Of a stretch of DNA of 64,000 bases, positions 1 to 8,941 are shown piece by piece. The position numbers and the translations under genes were made by a program. The stretch comes from Vibrio rumoiensis (lineage in GTDB: Bacteria > Pseudomonadota > Gammaproteobacteria > Enterobacterales > Vibrionaceae): the NCBI RefSeq assembly GCF_002218045.2, contig NZ_AP018685.1, positions 372,001 through 436,000 on the forward strand, in the 5' to 3' direction. How positions within the stretch are numbered: the stretch's first letter is position 1; each line of letters begins with the position of its first letter. The notes under the pieces were generated by a model, which saw only the letters and a list, made by a program, of their open reading frames with translations, was not told the origin of the DNA and searched no databases.

Positions 1-132
1 AAAGCCAATCAAGTGCAGTCTCAAGCTTCATTATATGGTTATGTTTGGTTGAGTATTCAGTTAATGGAAGAAATCTCACGCTTACATAAGTTAATTGCTC
101 TGGCTCTAAATTTGACCAGTAAAGCACGATAA
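1..132 (+). CDS. C-terminal end of an unidentified protein (partial)
   Basis: Frame 1 is open from the first base of the window to a TAA at 130-132, giving 43 residues that end in LNLTSKAR. The start lies outside the window. The fragment is helical-looking, with a mildly hydrophobic stretch (YGYVWLSIQLMEE, then LHKLIALALNL). No family is recognisable from so little sequence. It runs toward apaH, which is on the opposite strand, with only 13 bases between the two stop codons. Confidence 0.45.
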   Translation, partial: KANQVQSQASLYGYVWLSIQLMEEISRLHKLIALALNLTSKAR

Positions 133-145
133 GTGAATGAGAGGC

Positions 146-958
146 TTATTGTAAGCTTGCTTGAGTGAACATTTTTTTGTCTTCCCAGCGCAACATAGAC
201 AGATGCTCTCCCCACACACAACCCGTATCCAACCCTATCACATTTGCTTTTTGATCATGGCATCCCATCAAAGCCGCCCAATGGCCAAAAATGACGGTTT
301 TATTTAATGGGATACGCTCGGTTACTTTAAACCAAGGTACTAGACGACTCGTATCGACTTTTGCTGGAGGTAGTTTGCACTCCATTTCTAATTGCCCTTG
401 TTGATCACAAAAGCGCATTCGAGTGAACGCATTGATAATAAAACGGTATCGCTCAATGCCTTGTAAATTAGCATCCCACACTCTTGGTTGGTTAGCGTAC
501 ATGTTCTTAATTAACCAAGCCCAATCATCACTTTGTAAAATAGCGCTGATTTCTTGGCTCGATTGTCTGGCCGTTGCGAGATCCCAGCTAGGCGCAATGC
601 CTGCATGACACATTACAAACTCTTCATGTTCTGCCATCAAGGGTTGTTGACGTAGCCAGTTGATTAATTCTTGGCGATCAGGTGCTTGCAGGATAGGGAG
701 AGTTTGATCTTTAGGCTTAGCATTGAAGTAGCCTAAATTTACCGCCAGTAGGTGTAGGTCATGATTACCGAGAATGCATTTTGCTGAGTCACCTAAGCTT
801 TTGACAAAGCGTAATGTCTCTAGCGACTTGGGACCTCGAGCAACAAGATCTCCCGCTAACCACAGTTGATCGACTTGAGAGTTGAAGTCGACTTGCTGTA
901 GTAGGGCTTGTAATTCATCAAAGCAACCTTGTATGTCACCAACGATATATGTCGCCAC
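146..958 (-). CDS. apaH: ApaH, symmetrical bis(5'-nucleosyl)-tetraphosphatase
   Basis: ApaH hydrolyses Ap4A to two ADP in the cytoplasm and also removes NpnN-type caps from RNA (family knowledge). The 270 residues match the usual length. The metallophosphatase motifs are in order: GDIQG near residue 7, GDLVARG near 36 and GNHDLH near 64. A late GHWAAL and DTGCVWG give the C-terminal metal-ligand region. The gene is the last of a same-strand run lptD-surA-pdxA-rsmA-apaG-apaH, 10 bases after apaG, so it is probably co-transcribed with apaG. Confidence 0.96.
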   Translation of the reverse strand: MATYIVGDIQGCFDELQALLQQVDFNSQVDQLWLAGDLVARGPKSLETLRFVKSLGDSAKCILGNHDLHLLAVNLGYFNAKPKDQTLPILQAPDRQELINWLRQQPLMAEHEEFVMCHAGIAPSWDLATARQSSQEISAILQSDDWAWLIKNMYANQPRVWDANLQGIERYRFIINAFTRMRFCDQQGQLEMECKLPPAKVDTSRLVPWFKVTERIPLNKTVIFGHWAALMGCHDQKANVIGLDTGCVWGEHLSMLRWEDKKMFTQASLQ

Positions 959-968
959 AAAGCCTCAC

Positions 969-1352
969 TTAATTCAAAATATTGGGGATCGCCATGCGAA
1001 AAGGCGCGACTTCTGCTAAGAATTGCTCACTCCTCTCATCTAGCATGACATAGTGCCCCTGCATGATGCCTAGTGGCGTTTCTAAAGCAGTCCCACTGGT
1101 ATAAGTATACTCTTGCATAGGTTCAATCACGGGTTGCTCACCGACTACACCATCACCTTCGATGGTTAACTGTTTGCCATTCGCATCGGTGATTAACCAG
1201 CGGCGACTGATGAGTTGAACGGATTGTTGGCTTAAGTTACGAATAGTGATGGTGTAGGCAAAAATATAGCGACTCTTCTCGGGTTGAGATTGCTCTTCTA
1301 TATATCGAGTATGAACTTGGCAAGTAATACTTGGTGATTGTTCTTGAATCAC
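969..1352 (-). CDS. apaG: ApaG (CorD) protein
   Basis: A 127-residue protein, the typical length of the ApaG/DUF525 family, a single beta-sandwich domain whose biochemical role is poorly defined (linked to Co2+ and Mg2+ handling in enterics). Seen here are the conserved YTITIRN segment, the RRWLITDANG strand, the GEQPVIEPMQEYTYTSG block and the closing GIMQGHYVM segment. It sits between rsmA and apaH as in most gammaproteobacteria. A hairpin with a T-rich tail separates it from rsmA, so it may have partly independent expression. Confidence 0.95.
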   Translation of the reverse strand: MIQEQSPSITCQVHTRYIEEQSQPEKSRYIFAYTITIRNLSQQSVQLISRRWLITDANGKQLTIEGDGVVGEQPVIEPMQEYTYTSGTALETPLGIMQGHYVMLDERSEQFLAEVAPFRMAIPNILN

Positions 1353-1390
1353 AAATCTCTCCTATCCTTAGAGAATTTATGTATAAGTAA

Positions 1391-1418
1391 AATAAGAGCA
1401 CGTTATGGTGCCCTTATT
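1391..1418 (-). terminator. rho-independent terminator-like hairpin between rsmA and apaG
   Basis: Arms AATAAGAGCAC and GTGCCCTTATT pair over 11 positions with one mismatch around a 6-base loop, and T-runs flank both sides. It lies just after the rsmA stop and ahead of apaG. It could end most surA-pdxA-rsmA transcripts or attenuate read-through into apaGH. Confidence 0.6.
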
Positions 1419-1446
1419 TTTTTAGTGATAACTGAACGTGACTGAG

Positions 1447-2253
1447 TTATTTATCTTTAGCGTCAAGGTAGTTTGCCAGAGCAACAAATTGCACTAAGGT
1501 TAAGTTCTCAGGACGTACGCTTGGTTTAATGTCTAATTGCTCGAGCTCTTCGGCTGACACTAAGCTTTTAAAGCAGTTTCTAACGGTTTTACGGCGTTGG
1601 TTAAAACCTTCACGACATACTCTATCTAACCATTTCAGGTTAGTAGCAGGATGAGGTAAAACTTCATAAGGCATCAAACGCACGACAGCAGAATCCACTT
1701 TTGGTGGTGGGATAAAGGCGGTCGGCGGTACTTCAAGAACTGGCATCACTTTACAGAAGTATTGAGCCATTACCGTTAAACGGCCGTATGCTTTTGAACC
1801 CGGGCCTGCCGCGAGACGATTAACCACTTCCTTTTGCAGCATAAAGTGCATGTCTTGAATGTCTTTATGAAATTCAAACAAGTGGAACATCAATGGTGTT
1901 GAGATGTTGTAAGGTAAATTACCGAAAATACGTAACTTATTATTCGGTTTCACTAATTCATTGAAGTCAAAGCGCATGGCATCGCCTTCATGAATCGTTA
2001 ATTTACTAGATAGCTCTGGATGGTTTCTTAGGCGTTCAGCCAGATCGCGGTCAAGCTCGATAACCGTTAATTTATCAACTTCACGACCAACTGGCTCGGT
2101 AATTGCGCCTAGACCAGGACCAATTTCAACCAGATTTTGCCCTGGAAGAGGGTTTATTGCAGAAACAATACCATCAATAATATAGGGATCATTTAAAAAG
2201 TTTTGGCCAAAGCGTTTACGGGCTTTATGACCTAGATGGACATCATTACTCAT
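1447..2253 (-). CDS. rsmA: RsmA (KsgA), 16S rRNA A1518/A1519 dimethyltransferase
   Basis: RsmA transfers four methyl groups from SAM to two adjacent adenines near the 3' end of 16S rRNA during late 30S assembly. The 268 residues include RFGQNFLND near residue 14, the SAM loop VEIGPGLGAIT near 42, the acidic ELDRD motif near 66, and the catalytic NLPYNIS motif near 112. The C-terminal helical domain carries FNQRRKTVRN. Its start overlaps the pdxA stop by four bases (ATGA), indicating translational coupling, which is common for this pair. Confidence 0.97.
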   Translation of the reverse strand: MSNDVHLGHKARKRFGQNFLNDPYIIDGIVSAINPLPGQNLVEIGPGLGAITEPVGREVDKLTVIELDRDLAERLRNHPELSSKLTIHEGDAMRFDFNELVKPNNKLRIFGNLPYNISTPLMFHLFEFHKDIQDMHFMLQKEVVNRLAAGPGSKAYGRLTVMAQYFCKVMPVLEVPPTAFIPPPKVDSAVVRLMPYEVLPHPATNLKWLDRVCREGFNQRRKTVRNCFKSLVSAEELEQLDIKPSVRPENLTLVQFVALANYLDAKDK

Positions 2254-3290
2254 TGATTACTCTCTTGTTGCTTCTTTTCTGGCTGCTTTGAGCTTTCTAC
2301 CAGTTGTAAAGCATGGGTGATTGCAGTTAAAAAACTGCCTATATCGGCATTCCCTGTGCCAGCTAGATCCAGTGCAGTACCATGATCGACTGAGGTACGA
2401 ATAAAAGGTAACCCCAAGGTTATATTGACTGAATTACCGAAGCCCTTGTATTTTAGCACGGGTAATCCTTGATCATGATACATTGCCAATACGGTATCGG
2501 CTTTTTCTAAATATTTTTGGTTGAAAATGGTATCAGCAGGAAGTGGGCCGACTAAATCCATGCCATCTTGCTGACGCATTTTGTCTAAGGTCGGCGTGAT
2601 AGTTTCAATCTCTTCACGTCCGAGGCAACCGTCTTCACCTGCATGGGGATTGAGACCACATACGTAGATGTTAGGTTTGTCTATGCCAAATTTATTGACT
2701 AAATCGGCATGCAAAATTCGAATGATACTTTCAAGGCGTTCGGCGGTCACGGCTTGACTGACATAGGCCAAAGGAATATGGGTCGTGACAAGTGCAACCC
2801 GTAATCCTTCTGTTGCCAGCATCATCACAACTAATGGGGTATTCGAACGTTCCGCAAAAAATTCGGTATGACCACTAAAGGCAACGCCAGCGCGATTGAT
2901 CACACCTTTATGGACTGGACCGGTCACAATCGCATCAAACTCACCGCTCATACTGCCTTGGCAAGCGCGCTCTAATGTTTGCAGTACATAATGGCCATTA
3001 GCTTCGTTAAGTTGGCCTGCCACAACCGGTTGAGAGACCGCAATATGCTCAACGTATAATTGACCTTTTTGTTGTACTTGAGCGGGGAGAGCTGAATCAT
3101 AATCGAGGACTTGTACCTCAATCCCAAGTTGATGAGCACGTTCAGCTAACATCTCTTTATCCGCACAAATGATCAATTGATGTGGCCAATCATATTGGGA
3201 TAGAGCTAATACAAGATCAGGGCCAATACCTGCAGGCTCGCCGGCAGTGATCACAAGACGACGAATAGGGTTGATTAGTTGATTACTCAT
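2250..3290 (-). CDS. pdxA: PdxA, 4-hydroxythreonine-4-phosphate dehydrogenase
   Basis: PdxA oxidises 4-phosphohydroxy-L-threonine with NAD+, giving the C3 precursor that PdxJ condenses with deoxyxylulose phosphate to make pyridoxine 5'-phosphate. The 346 residues are slightly longer than usual because of a Gln/Lys-rich tail (SSKQPEKKQQESNQ). Visible motifs: GEPAGIGPDL near residue 17, the GHTEFFAER metal-ligand His, LNPHAGEDG, and MYHDQGLPVLK. The start overlaps the surA stop and the stop overlaps the rsmA start, so the three genes form one tightly coupled unit. Confidence 0.96.
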   Translation of the reverse strand: MSNQLINPIRRLVITAGEPAGIGPDLVLALSQYDWPHQLIICADKEMLAERAHQLGIEVQVLDYDSALPAQVQQKGQLYVEHIAVSQPVVAGQLNEANGHYVLQTLERACQGSMSGEFDAIVTGPVHKGVINRAGVAFSGHTEFFAERSNTPLVVMMLATEGLRVALVTTHIPLAYVSQAVTAERLESIIRILHADLVNKFGIDKPNIYVCGLNPHAGEDGCLGREEIETITPTLDKMRQQDGMDLVGPLPADTIFNQKYLEKADTVLAMYHDQGLPVLKYKGFGNSVNITLGLPFIRTSVDHGTALDLAGTGNADIGSFLTAITHALQLVESSKQPEKKQQESNQ

Positions 3291-4582
3291 TGGTTATCTT
3301 GCTCGTCTTGTTGGTCTAGCATTTCAACATAGGCACTGGCGCGAATTTCTTGTAGCCAAGCGCCGGCTTCTTCATTGAATTTACGTTTGAATAATATTTG
3401 ATAAGCACGATTTTTCATCGCAGACTCAGTGCGGTCAACCGTGCGGCGTCCAAGTACTTTTACAATATGCCAACCATGAACCGTTTTGAATGGTTCGCTA
3501 ATTTGCTCAATAGGTAAGGTCTCAATTTGATGCTTAAATTCAGGCACGTAAGAATCGGCTGTTTGGTAACCTAAAATACCGTCAGCCACCGCTGAGCCTG
3601 TATCTTGGCTGTATTGTTGAGCAAGTTCACCAAATGTGCGTTTCCCAGATTTAATTTCGTCAATGAATCGGTTGAGCTCTTCTTTCGCACCTTCATCACT
3701 TAAGATGATCGAAGGCTTGATCAAAATATGTTGCGCATTAACTTCCGTGACAGCTACTGTTTTTAAGCCTTTAACATCGTCAATCTTCATGATGTGAAAG
3801 CCAACACCACTACGGAATGGCCCAATAATCGCGCCTTTGCCTTGGGTGCTGATTTGATCGGCAAAGATAGTCGGCATTTCTTCCTTACGCATCCATCCCC
3901 AATCGCCACCTTGTAAGGCTTTTGGGCCTTTTGAGTAGGCATAGGCGAGAGTTGAAAAGTCTTCACCTTGATTCAATCGCTCGAGTAAATCCTGAGCTTC
4001 TTTTTCTGTGGCGTCTTTGTCGTCACCAAAACGTAGCTGTATTTGAGATATTTTATATTCAACATTTTGAGTCGTTTGTTCTGCCAACATGGATGCCAGC
4101 GTATCGACTTCTGATGGTGAAATATTCACTCGACGACGAACTTGTGCATTACGCGCTTCGCTAATGGCGATTTCCTTGCGGATTTGCTCGCGGAAAACGG
4201 GGTAGGTAATGCCTTGTTGTTTGAGTGATGTTCGAAGCTGATCTAATGTTTGTTTATTGTCTTGAGCAATGCCTTCAATCGCTTGATCTAAACGCTGGTC
4301 ATCAATTTGAATTCCCATACGCTTGGCTTCTTGCAACTGAATTTCATCGAGTATTAACTTTTCAATGACTTGCTCTTTTAACGTATCGGTATCAGGCAAA
4401 GATTGATTTTTTTCTTGAGCATTGGCTTGTACCGTTTTGAGTGCGGTATCGATGTCCGTTTGTAAAATGACGCCGTCGTTAACAATGGCAACCACATGGT
4501 TGAGTGGTTGAGGTGCGGCTAGAGTAGCCGAGGCTGTAAACAGACTCATTATTCCAAGTAATGCGGGAATCCATGTCTTCAT
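3287..4582 (-). CDS. surA: SurA, periplasmic chaperone and peptidyl-prolyl isomerase
   Basis: SurA escorts unfolded outer-membrane proteins, including LptD encoded just upstream, across the periplasm. I chose the ATG at 4582 (431 residues). It starts a normal signal peptide, MKTWIPALLGIMSLFTASATLA followed by AP, whereas the longer frame back to 4669 would put 29 non-signal residues in front. The order is an N-terminal chaperone domain, a first parvulin domain (IRLRFGDD-like strand to HIMKIDDV) and a second parvulin domain (QHILIKPS to GWHIVKVLGRR), then a C-terminal helix. It follows lptD by about 87 bases and is very probably in the same operon. Confidence 0.95.
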   Translation of the reverse strand: MKTWIPALLGIMSLFTASATLAAPQPLNHVVAIVNDGVILQTDIDTALKTVQANAQEKNQSLPDTDTLKEQVIEKLILDEIQLQEAKRMGIQIDDQRLDQAIEGIAQDNKQTLDQLRTSLKQQGITYPVFREQIRKEIAISEARNAQVRRRVNISPSEVDTLASMLAEQTTQNVEYKISQIQLRFGDDKDATEKEAQDLLERLNQGEDFSTLAYAYSKGPKALQGGDWGWMRKEEMPTIFADQISTQGKGAIIGPFRSGVGFHIMKIDDVKGLKTVAVTEVNAQHILIKPSIILSDEGAKEELNRFIDEIKSGKRTFGELAQQYSQDTGSAVADGILGYQTADSYVPEFKHQIETLPIEQISEPFKTVHGWHIVKVLGRRTVDRTESAMKNRAYQILFKRKFNEEAGAWLQEIRASAYVEMLDQQDEQDNQ

Positions 4583-4668
4583 GTTCGATATCCAATTAGT
4601 ACAACAAATTAAGTATGAGAAATAAGGAAACCAGTCATAAATATTATCATGACTGGTTTTTTGCTTCA

Positions 4669-6975
4669 TTAGTCAGCGAGGCTAAATGGACGGCCATAAC
4701 CCAGTGAGTTTCCGCCATCACTGTAGGTTACGCCGGCACTTTGGCCTAAGCCTTTAATACCAATGTTGAGGCTCACTTTCGATTCATATTCAGGGCCCGG
4801 TTCAGGATACACAGTATCAAGGTAAACATTTCCAGGTGACATTTGGTGACGAGAATAAGTCAAGCCTAAGAACCAACAATCATCGTTATAGGTGACGCCA
4901 ACTAAACTCTCTAACATGTAGTTTTCAGTTAGATCATGGTAGTAATTTGCTTGTACGCTCCAACGTTGTGCTATGGTAAAGCTGTTAACAATACCGGCTT
5001 GAGATATACCGTCACGAGTATACTTATCAATGTTATTACCAATATTCCCTGCATTGTCTTCGATATAGTTTTTAGAGATATAACGATAACTCAACTGAGT
5101 ATGGCCACCACTTGGCAGTTTGTATTCAAGGGTGCTGTTGGCAAGCTGCAATTCAGAGGCGTCGCCATCGTACTGAATGCCACCTTTAAATAACCATTCA
5201 TCGTTGATATTCCATTCATTTTCCAAAGCCCAGGCCGACAAATTGGTTTCGCCATTATTTGGATTAATGTAATAAATTTGCCCGAGTGAAATATTAAAAC
5301 GCTCTTTATAGTTGCCATCGTAAAAACGAGAAGTAGCACCGTAGCTTAACTGGTTAGCGGGTGCAATGTAGTCGACGCTACTGTATCTGGTATCACGGAA
5401 CAAACCATAATAATCTAACTGCAATTGTGTGGTGTCATAACCTTGGTAGATATCATCTTGATCAACCTCAGGAATGTACAAATATTGCAGACGAGGCTCA
5501 AGCGTTTGAGTATAACCACCCAACCATTGCTGGCTGTTGTCTAAAAATAGCGTACCTGTCATTCGATATTCTGGCACGGTACGGCTAGCATTTTTTTCTA
5601 GATCTGGATTCGTGACGCTACCATCTTTTAGATCTTGATCATAGTAGGTGTACATCAGCTTAGCTTCAGAGGTTAATTGCCCCCATGGCGCGTAAAATGG
5701 TACAACAACGCCAGGCTCTAAATGAACTCGAGTGGCGTCAGGAAGTCGGTCGTCATCGGTTTCAAAACGGCTAATATGGCTATTCCACTCCATATCTATA
5801 TGTGGTAGCACATCAGGTCGATTATATTCATATTGTAGCTGCGGCATTAAGCGATATGGTTTCGAATTAGACAGAATTTGGAAGTCACGTACTTTTAACG
5901 TGGTATCGGAGTAATCCGTACGGTATGACACTTCGCCCGCTTGCATCAATTGGCCATCTTCACGATTACCGATATTGGAATCGAGATCAGCAAAGTAATC
6001 GTTGTCACTCACGCGAGAGTAATCGACAGAAAACTTCCAGTGGCGATCATAAATACCATCGTGAGAGACGCTTACTCCCCAACGTGCGCCTTTTTCGGTA
6101 TACAGATCATCACGGTTTAGATATTCAAAATCGATGGAACCAGCACCGAAGCCATCGGTTAAGTAGCGGAATTCATTTTCAAATTGAACTCCACGACGTT
6201 GCATGTAGTTTACCGTGGTGGTGAGATCATATTGTGGCGCTAAGTTGAAATAAATAGGGACATTAATTTCTAGGCCGTTTTTAGAGTCATAGCCACCCGA
6301 TGGGTATAAGAAACCGGTTTTACGCTTGTCGCCAATTGGAACCGTAATATACGGCCAGTAAAATACAGGGAAGTCTAAAATCTCAAAGCGAGTATTATAA
6401 AAGGTCGCTTCTTCTTCGTTATTATCGATATCAATATCTGACGCTTTTACTCGCCATGATTTGTTACCTTCAGGACAGGTGGTTAATGAGCCATCTTCCA
6501 TGGTATAGATGCTTTGGCCATCTTTTAAGATATAAGTCGCTTCACCACGGGCAGGCTGGCAGAGTAATTTGTATTGCGTGTCATGTAGCTCAACCCGTTC
6601 ACCTTTTAGGTCGGATTTTACTTTATTTGAATTGGATTTAATTTGGCCATCATTCATCTTCACATTACCATCCGCAGTGATGGAGTTATCACCTTGATTG
6701 ATGGTCACTTTATCTGCAGTGATTTTTTTGTGGCCTTGAGTGATGATGACATCACCTTGATAAACCGCTTTGTTTTTTCCTTCCGCATTAATGCTATCAG
6801 CTTCAATGTTGACCGTTTCTTGTTCTGGATCAGATGCGTTTTTTTCTGGCGCAATACATTGATCTACAGGGACGATTTCCGGCACACTGTCGCTACTACT
6901 TTCATCCGCGAAAGCAGTAGGCAGGAAAGCAGCACTTATGAGCGTGGCAAGAAAAGTGCGAGAAATAGGTAGCAT
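4669..6975 (-). CDS. lptD: LptD, LPS-assembly outer-membrane protein
   Basis: LptD forms, with LptE, the outer-membrane translocon that places lipopolysaccharide in the outer leaflet. The 768 residues start with a signal peptide (MLPISRTFLATLISAAFLPTAFA). An N-terminal jellyroll of the OstA/LptA type follows (SINAEGKNKAVYQGDV, KITADKVTINQG, KMNDGQIKS). The rest is a large beta-barrel rich in alternating aromatic strands. Cysteines that could form the inter-domain disulfides are seen at VDQCIAP, KLLCQPA, LTTCPEG and DDCWFLG; the last is single rather than the CC pair known in E. coli. It is first in the run ending in apaH and is divergent from djlA. Confidence 0.95.
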   Translation of the reverse strand: MLPISRTFLATLISAAFLPTAFADESSSDSVPEIVPVDQCIAPEKNASDPEQETVNIEADSINAEGKNKAVYQGDVIITQGHKKITADKVTINQGDNSITADGNVKMNDGQIKSNSNKVKSDLKGERVELHDTQYKLLCQPARGEATYILKDGQSIYTMEDGSLTTCPEGNKSWRVKASDIDIDNNEEEATFYNTRFEILDFPVFYWPYITVPIGDKRKTGFLYPSGGYDSKNGLEINVPIYFNLAPQYDLTTTVNYMQRRGVQFENEFRYLTDGFGAGSIDFEYLNRDDLYTEKGARWGVSVSHDGIYDRHWKFSVDYSRVSDNDYFADLDSNIGNREDGQLMQAGEVSYRTDYSDTTLKVRDFQILSNSKPYRLMPQLQYEYNRPDVLPHIDMEWNSHISRFETDDDRLPDATRVHLEPGVVVPFYAPWGQLTSEAKLMYTYYDQDLKDGSVTNPDLEKNASRTVPEYRMTGTLFLDNSQQWLGGYTQTLEPRLQYLYIPEVDQDDIYQGYDTTQLQLDYYGLFRDTRYSSVDYIAPANQLSYGATSRFYDGNYKERFNISLGQIYYINPNNGETNLSAWALENEWNINDEWLFKGGIQYDGDASELQLANSTLEYKLPSGGHTQLSYRYISKNYIEDNAGNIGNNIDKYTRDGISQAGIVNSFTIAQRWSVQANYYHDLTENYMLESLVGVTYNDDCWFLGLTYSRHQMSPGNVYLDTVYPEPGPEYESKVSLNIGIKGLGQSAGVTYSDGGNSLGYGRPFSLAD

Positions 6976-7165
6976 GGAATAAATGTGTCCTGTGAAACTG
7001 AGTGAGATTATCGTTTTTAATACATGTGTATAAATAAAGGTTATTTACAGAAATAAGACGAAATATACACAGATTTCTATATCATATAAGAATCTTGCAA
7101 GAATCGACACTATACAGACAATAGTTAACAATAAAAATTCATAGTTTGGGATTTGGAATCAACAT

Positions 7166-8008
7166 ATGTTAGGTAAATTACTGGGTATTTTGTTTGGCTC
7201 GATGATTGGGAATATTCCCGGTGCAATCATTGGTTGCTTTATCGGTCATCAATTTGATAAGGCTCGTCGTCGTCAGCAAGGGTTTCAATCTGCCTTTGGC
7301 TCTGGTGCTTCTCAGGCAGAGCGTCAAACCGAATTTTTCCAAGCCGCTTATGCGGTAATGGGTCATGTTGCGAAAGCCAAAGGGCAAGTGACCAAAGAAG
7401 AAATTCAATTAGCTTCCGTTATGATGGATCGCATGAACTTAACGGGTGAGCAGAAAAAAATCGCACAAGAAGCGTTTCGTCAGGGGAAGGAGTCGAGCTT
7501 TCCTTTAGAAGAGACGTTACGTAAAGTACGTTTTTCCGCGGGTCGTCGACGTGATTTGTTACAGTTCTTTTTGGAATTACAAATTTCAGCTGCCTTTGCT
7601 GATGGCTCGCTGCATCCTAGCGAAATTAATGTCTTGCAAATTGTCGCAGCAGAGCTTGGTTTTACCGCGCAATATCTGCAACAACGTCTGCGTATGCAAG
7701 AAGCGGCGTTTCGTTTTCAACAAGGCGGCGGTTTTGGTGGCTATCAACATCAAGGGCAGCAATCAGGGGGGCAGTGGCAACAAGGGCCGACTCGTTCTCA
7801 ATTAGATGATGCTTATGAGTTATTGGGAGTGGATAAAAATGCGGATGCCAAAACCATCAAACGAGCTCATCGTAAGTTAATGAATGAGCACCACCCTGAC
7901 AAATTGGTAGCGAAAGGCTTGCCACCAGAGATGATGGAAGTGGCCAAACAAAAAGCACAAGAAATCCAATCAGCGTATGATTTGGTTAAGAAGGATAAGG
8001 GTTTTTAA
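7166..8008 (+). CDS. djlA: DjlA, membrane-anchored DnaJ-like co-chaperone
   Basis: DjlA is an inner-membrane DnaJ-type protein that stimulates DnaK ATPase activity and affects envelope stress signalling. The 280 residues show the one N-terminal Gly-rich membrane segment (LLGILFGSMIGNIPGAIIGCFIG), a TerB-like helical middle domain (about 50-170), a Gln/Gly-rich linker (QQGGGFGGYQHQ) and a C-terminal J domain whose HPD triad appears in NEHHPDKL near residue 250. The start is preceded by GGAATC. It is divergent from lptD, as usual in this group. Confidence 0.95.
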   Translation: MLGKLLGILFGSMIGNIPGAIIGCFIGHQFDKARRRQQGFQSAFGSGASQAERQTEFFQAAYAVMGHVAKAKGQVTKEEIQLASVMMDRMNLTGEQKKIAQEAFRQGKESSFPLEETLRKVRFSAGRRRDLLQFFLELQISAAFADGSLHPSEINVLQIVAAELGFTAQYLQQRLRMQEAAFRFQQGGGFGGYQHQGQQSGGQWQQGPTRSQLDDAYELLGVDKNADAKTIKRAHRKLMNEHHPDKLVAKGLPPEMMEVAKQKAQEIQSAYDLVKKDKGF

Positions 8009-8023
8009 TCGCGCGCGATAAGC

Positions 8024-8812
8024 CTATTTTTCATTGAGAGCCCAGTTATATTGATAGCTGGGCTTTTTGTTGGTCTGTTTTATTTCTGGCTTAAACTGGC
8101 TTAGGTAATTCAGTACACCACCTTCACCACCAAAATCCACTGCATACCAGTCGTAAATGGAAGATAAGATAAGCTTTCCATTGTTAAACTTCACGCCTTT
8201 ATCACTCTCAATAAAATTCAATTCGGCTTGTTTTAATAGCGCTAGAGTATTCTTTGATGTGAAAGCATTTGTGGATAAATTGGGGCAGCCTAAACTGGCG
8301 CAATTGACCGCATAATGGATACGTTTGTCTTGCCAAATCGGGCGCAGGATTCGATGCTCAATGTCGTTTAAGCTCAATTCGTGGTCATTAATGGTGAGGA
8401 TCTCTTGATCCCAAGGGCCAAACGAAAATAAGCCGCCGAGTTTAGTAATTGAGGTCGTAGGGTAGTTTTCCAAAATAAGCTGAACGGTTGCCGCATTGTA
8501 TAAGTTTACCCAATAGGCAAATTGTTCACTTTTATTAAATTGACGAGGATCGAGCTTGGTTAGCGTGTTGATATAATGAAGCAAAACTTGACGGTCTTTC
8601 GGGTTGATGTGTGCATAATCAAATAGAGTATTGGAACCTTGTTGGATGAGATTGTGATCGAGTACCCGCTGCCATTCACTATGATCAATCACTTGTGAGT
8701 TGGTTTCATTGCTCTGATTCCAATAAGGCCACAGTTCGGCTTTAGGGGCTGCATGGGAAAAGAAGCTTAAGCTGGCGAGTAGCATTAACCAAAGGTATTT
8801 CATATTCATCAC
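8024..8812 (-). CDS. DUF547-domain protein with a signal peptide
   Basis: A 262-residue secreted or periplasmic protein of unknown biochemical function. A signal peptide is clear (MKYLWLMLLASLSFFSHAAPKAEL). The body matches the DUF547 family through FAYWVNLYNAATVQLIL, the LNDIEHRILRP strand and HYAVNCASLGCPNLSTNAF. The start could be the first Met or the third-residue Met, two codons later, without consequence. It converges on djlA and lies upstream of nothing obvious; leuD follows on the same strand after a terminator, so it is likely monocistronic. No specific role can be assigned. Confidence 0.85.
   Translation of the reverse strand: MMNMKYLWLMLLASLSFFSHAAPKAELWPYWNQSNETNSQVIDHSEWQRVLDHNLIQQGSNTLFDYAHINPKDRQVLLHYINTLTKLDPRQFNKSEQFAYWVNLYNAATVQLILENYPTTSITKLGGLFSFGPWDQEILTINDHELSLNDIEHRILRPIWQDKRIHYAVNCASLGCPNLSTNAFTSKNTLALLKQAELNFIESDKGVKFNNGKLILSSIYDWYAVDFGGEGGVLNYLSQFKPEIKQTNKKPSYQYNWALNEK
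8039..8068 (+). terminator. djlA terminator lying inside the 3' end of the convergent gene
   Basis: AGCCCAG and CTGGGCT pair perfectly around a 12-base loop and are followed by five T. The hairpin is 30 bases past the djlA stop, but lies within the last codons of the convergent DUF547 gene, whose stop codon is at 8024-8026. Confidence 0.7.
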
Positions 8813-8888
8813 TAACCCTGTTTTTTATCTCTATCAATAGAAAAATAGACCATGGACATGGTGAATAACTTTCACGAGTCATTGGCAT

Positions 8889-8926
8889 AAAAAAAGCCCA
8901 AATACCGTTCGCGTATCTGGGCTTGA
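8889..8926 (-). terminator. terminator of the leuABCD operon
   Basis: On the minus strand AAGCCCAGATAC pairs with GGTATTTGGGCTT around a short loop and runs into seven T. It sits 15-50 bases after the leuD stop. Confidence 0.85.
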
Positions 8927-8941
8927 TATTGAACTTGTTTT

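Noticed and set aside
4583..4669. Longer surA start at 4669
   Set aside because: It would place 29 residues before a clear signal peptide.
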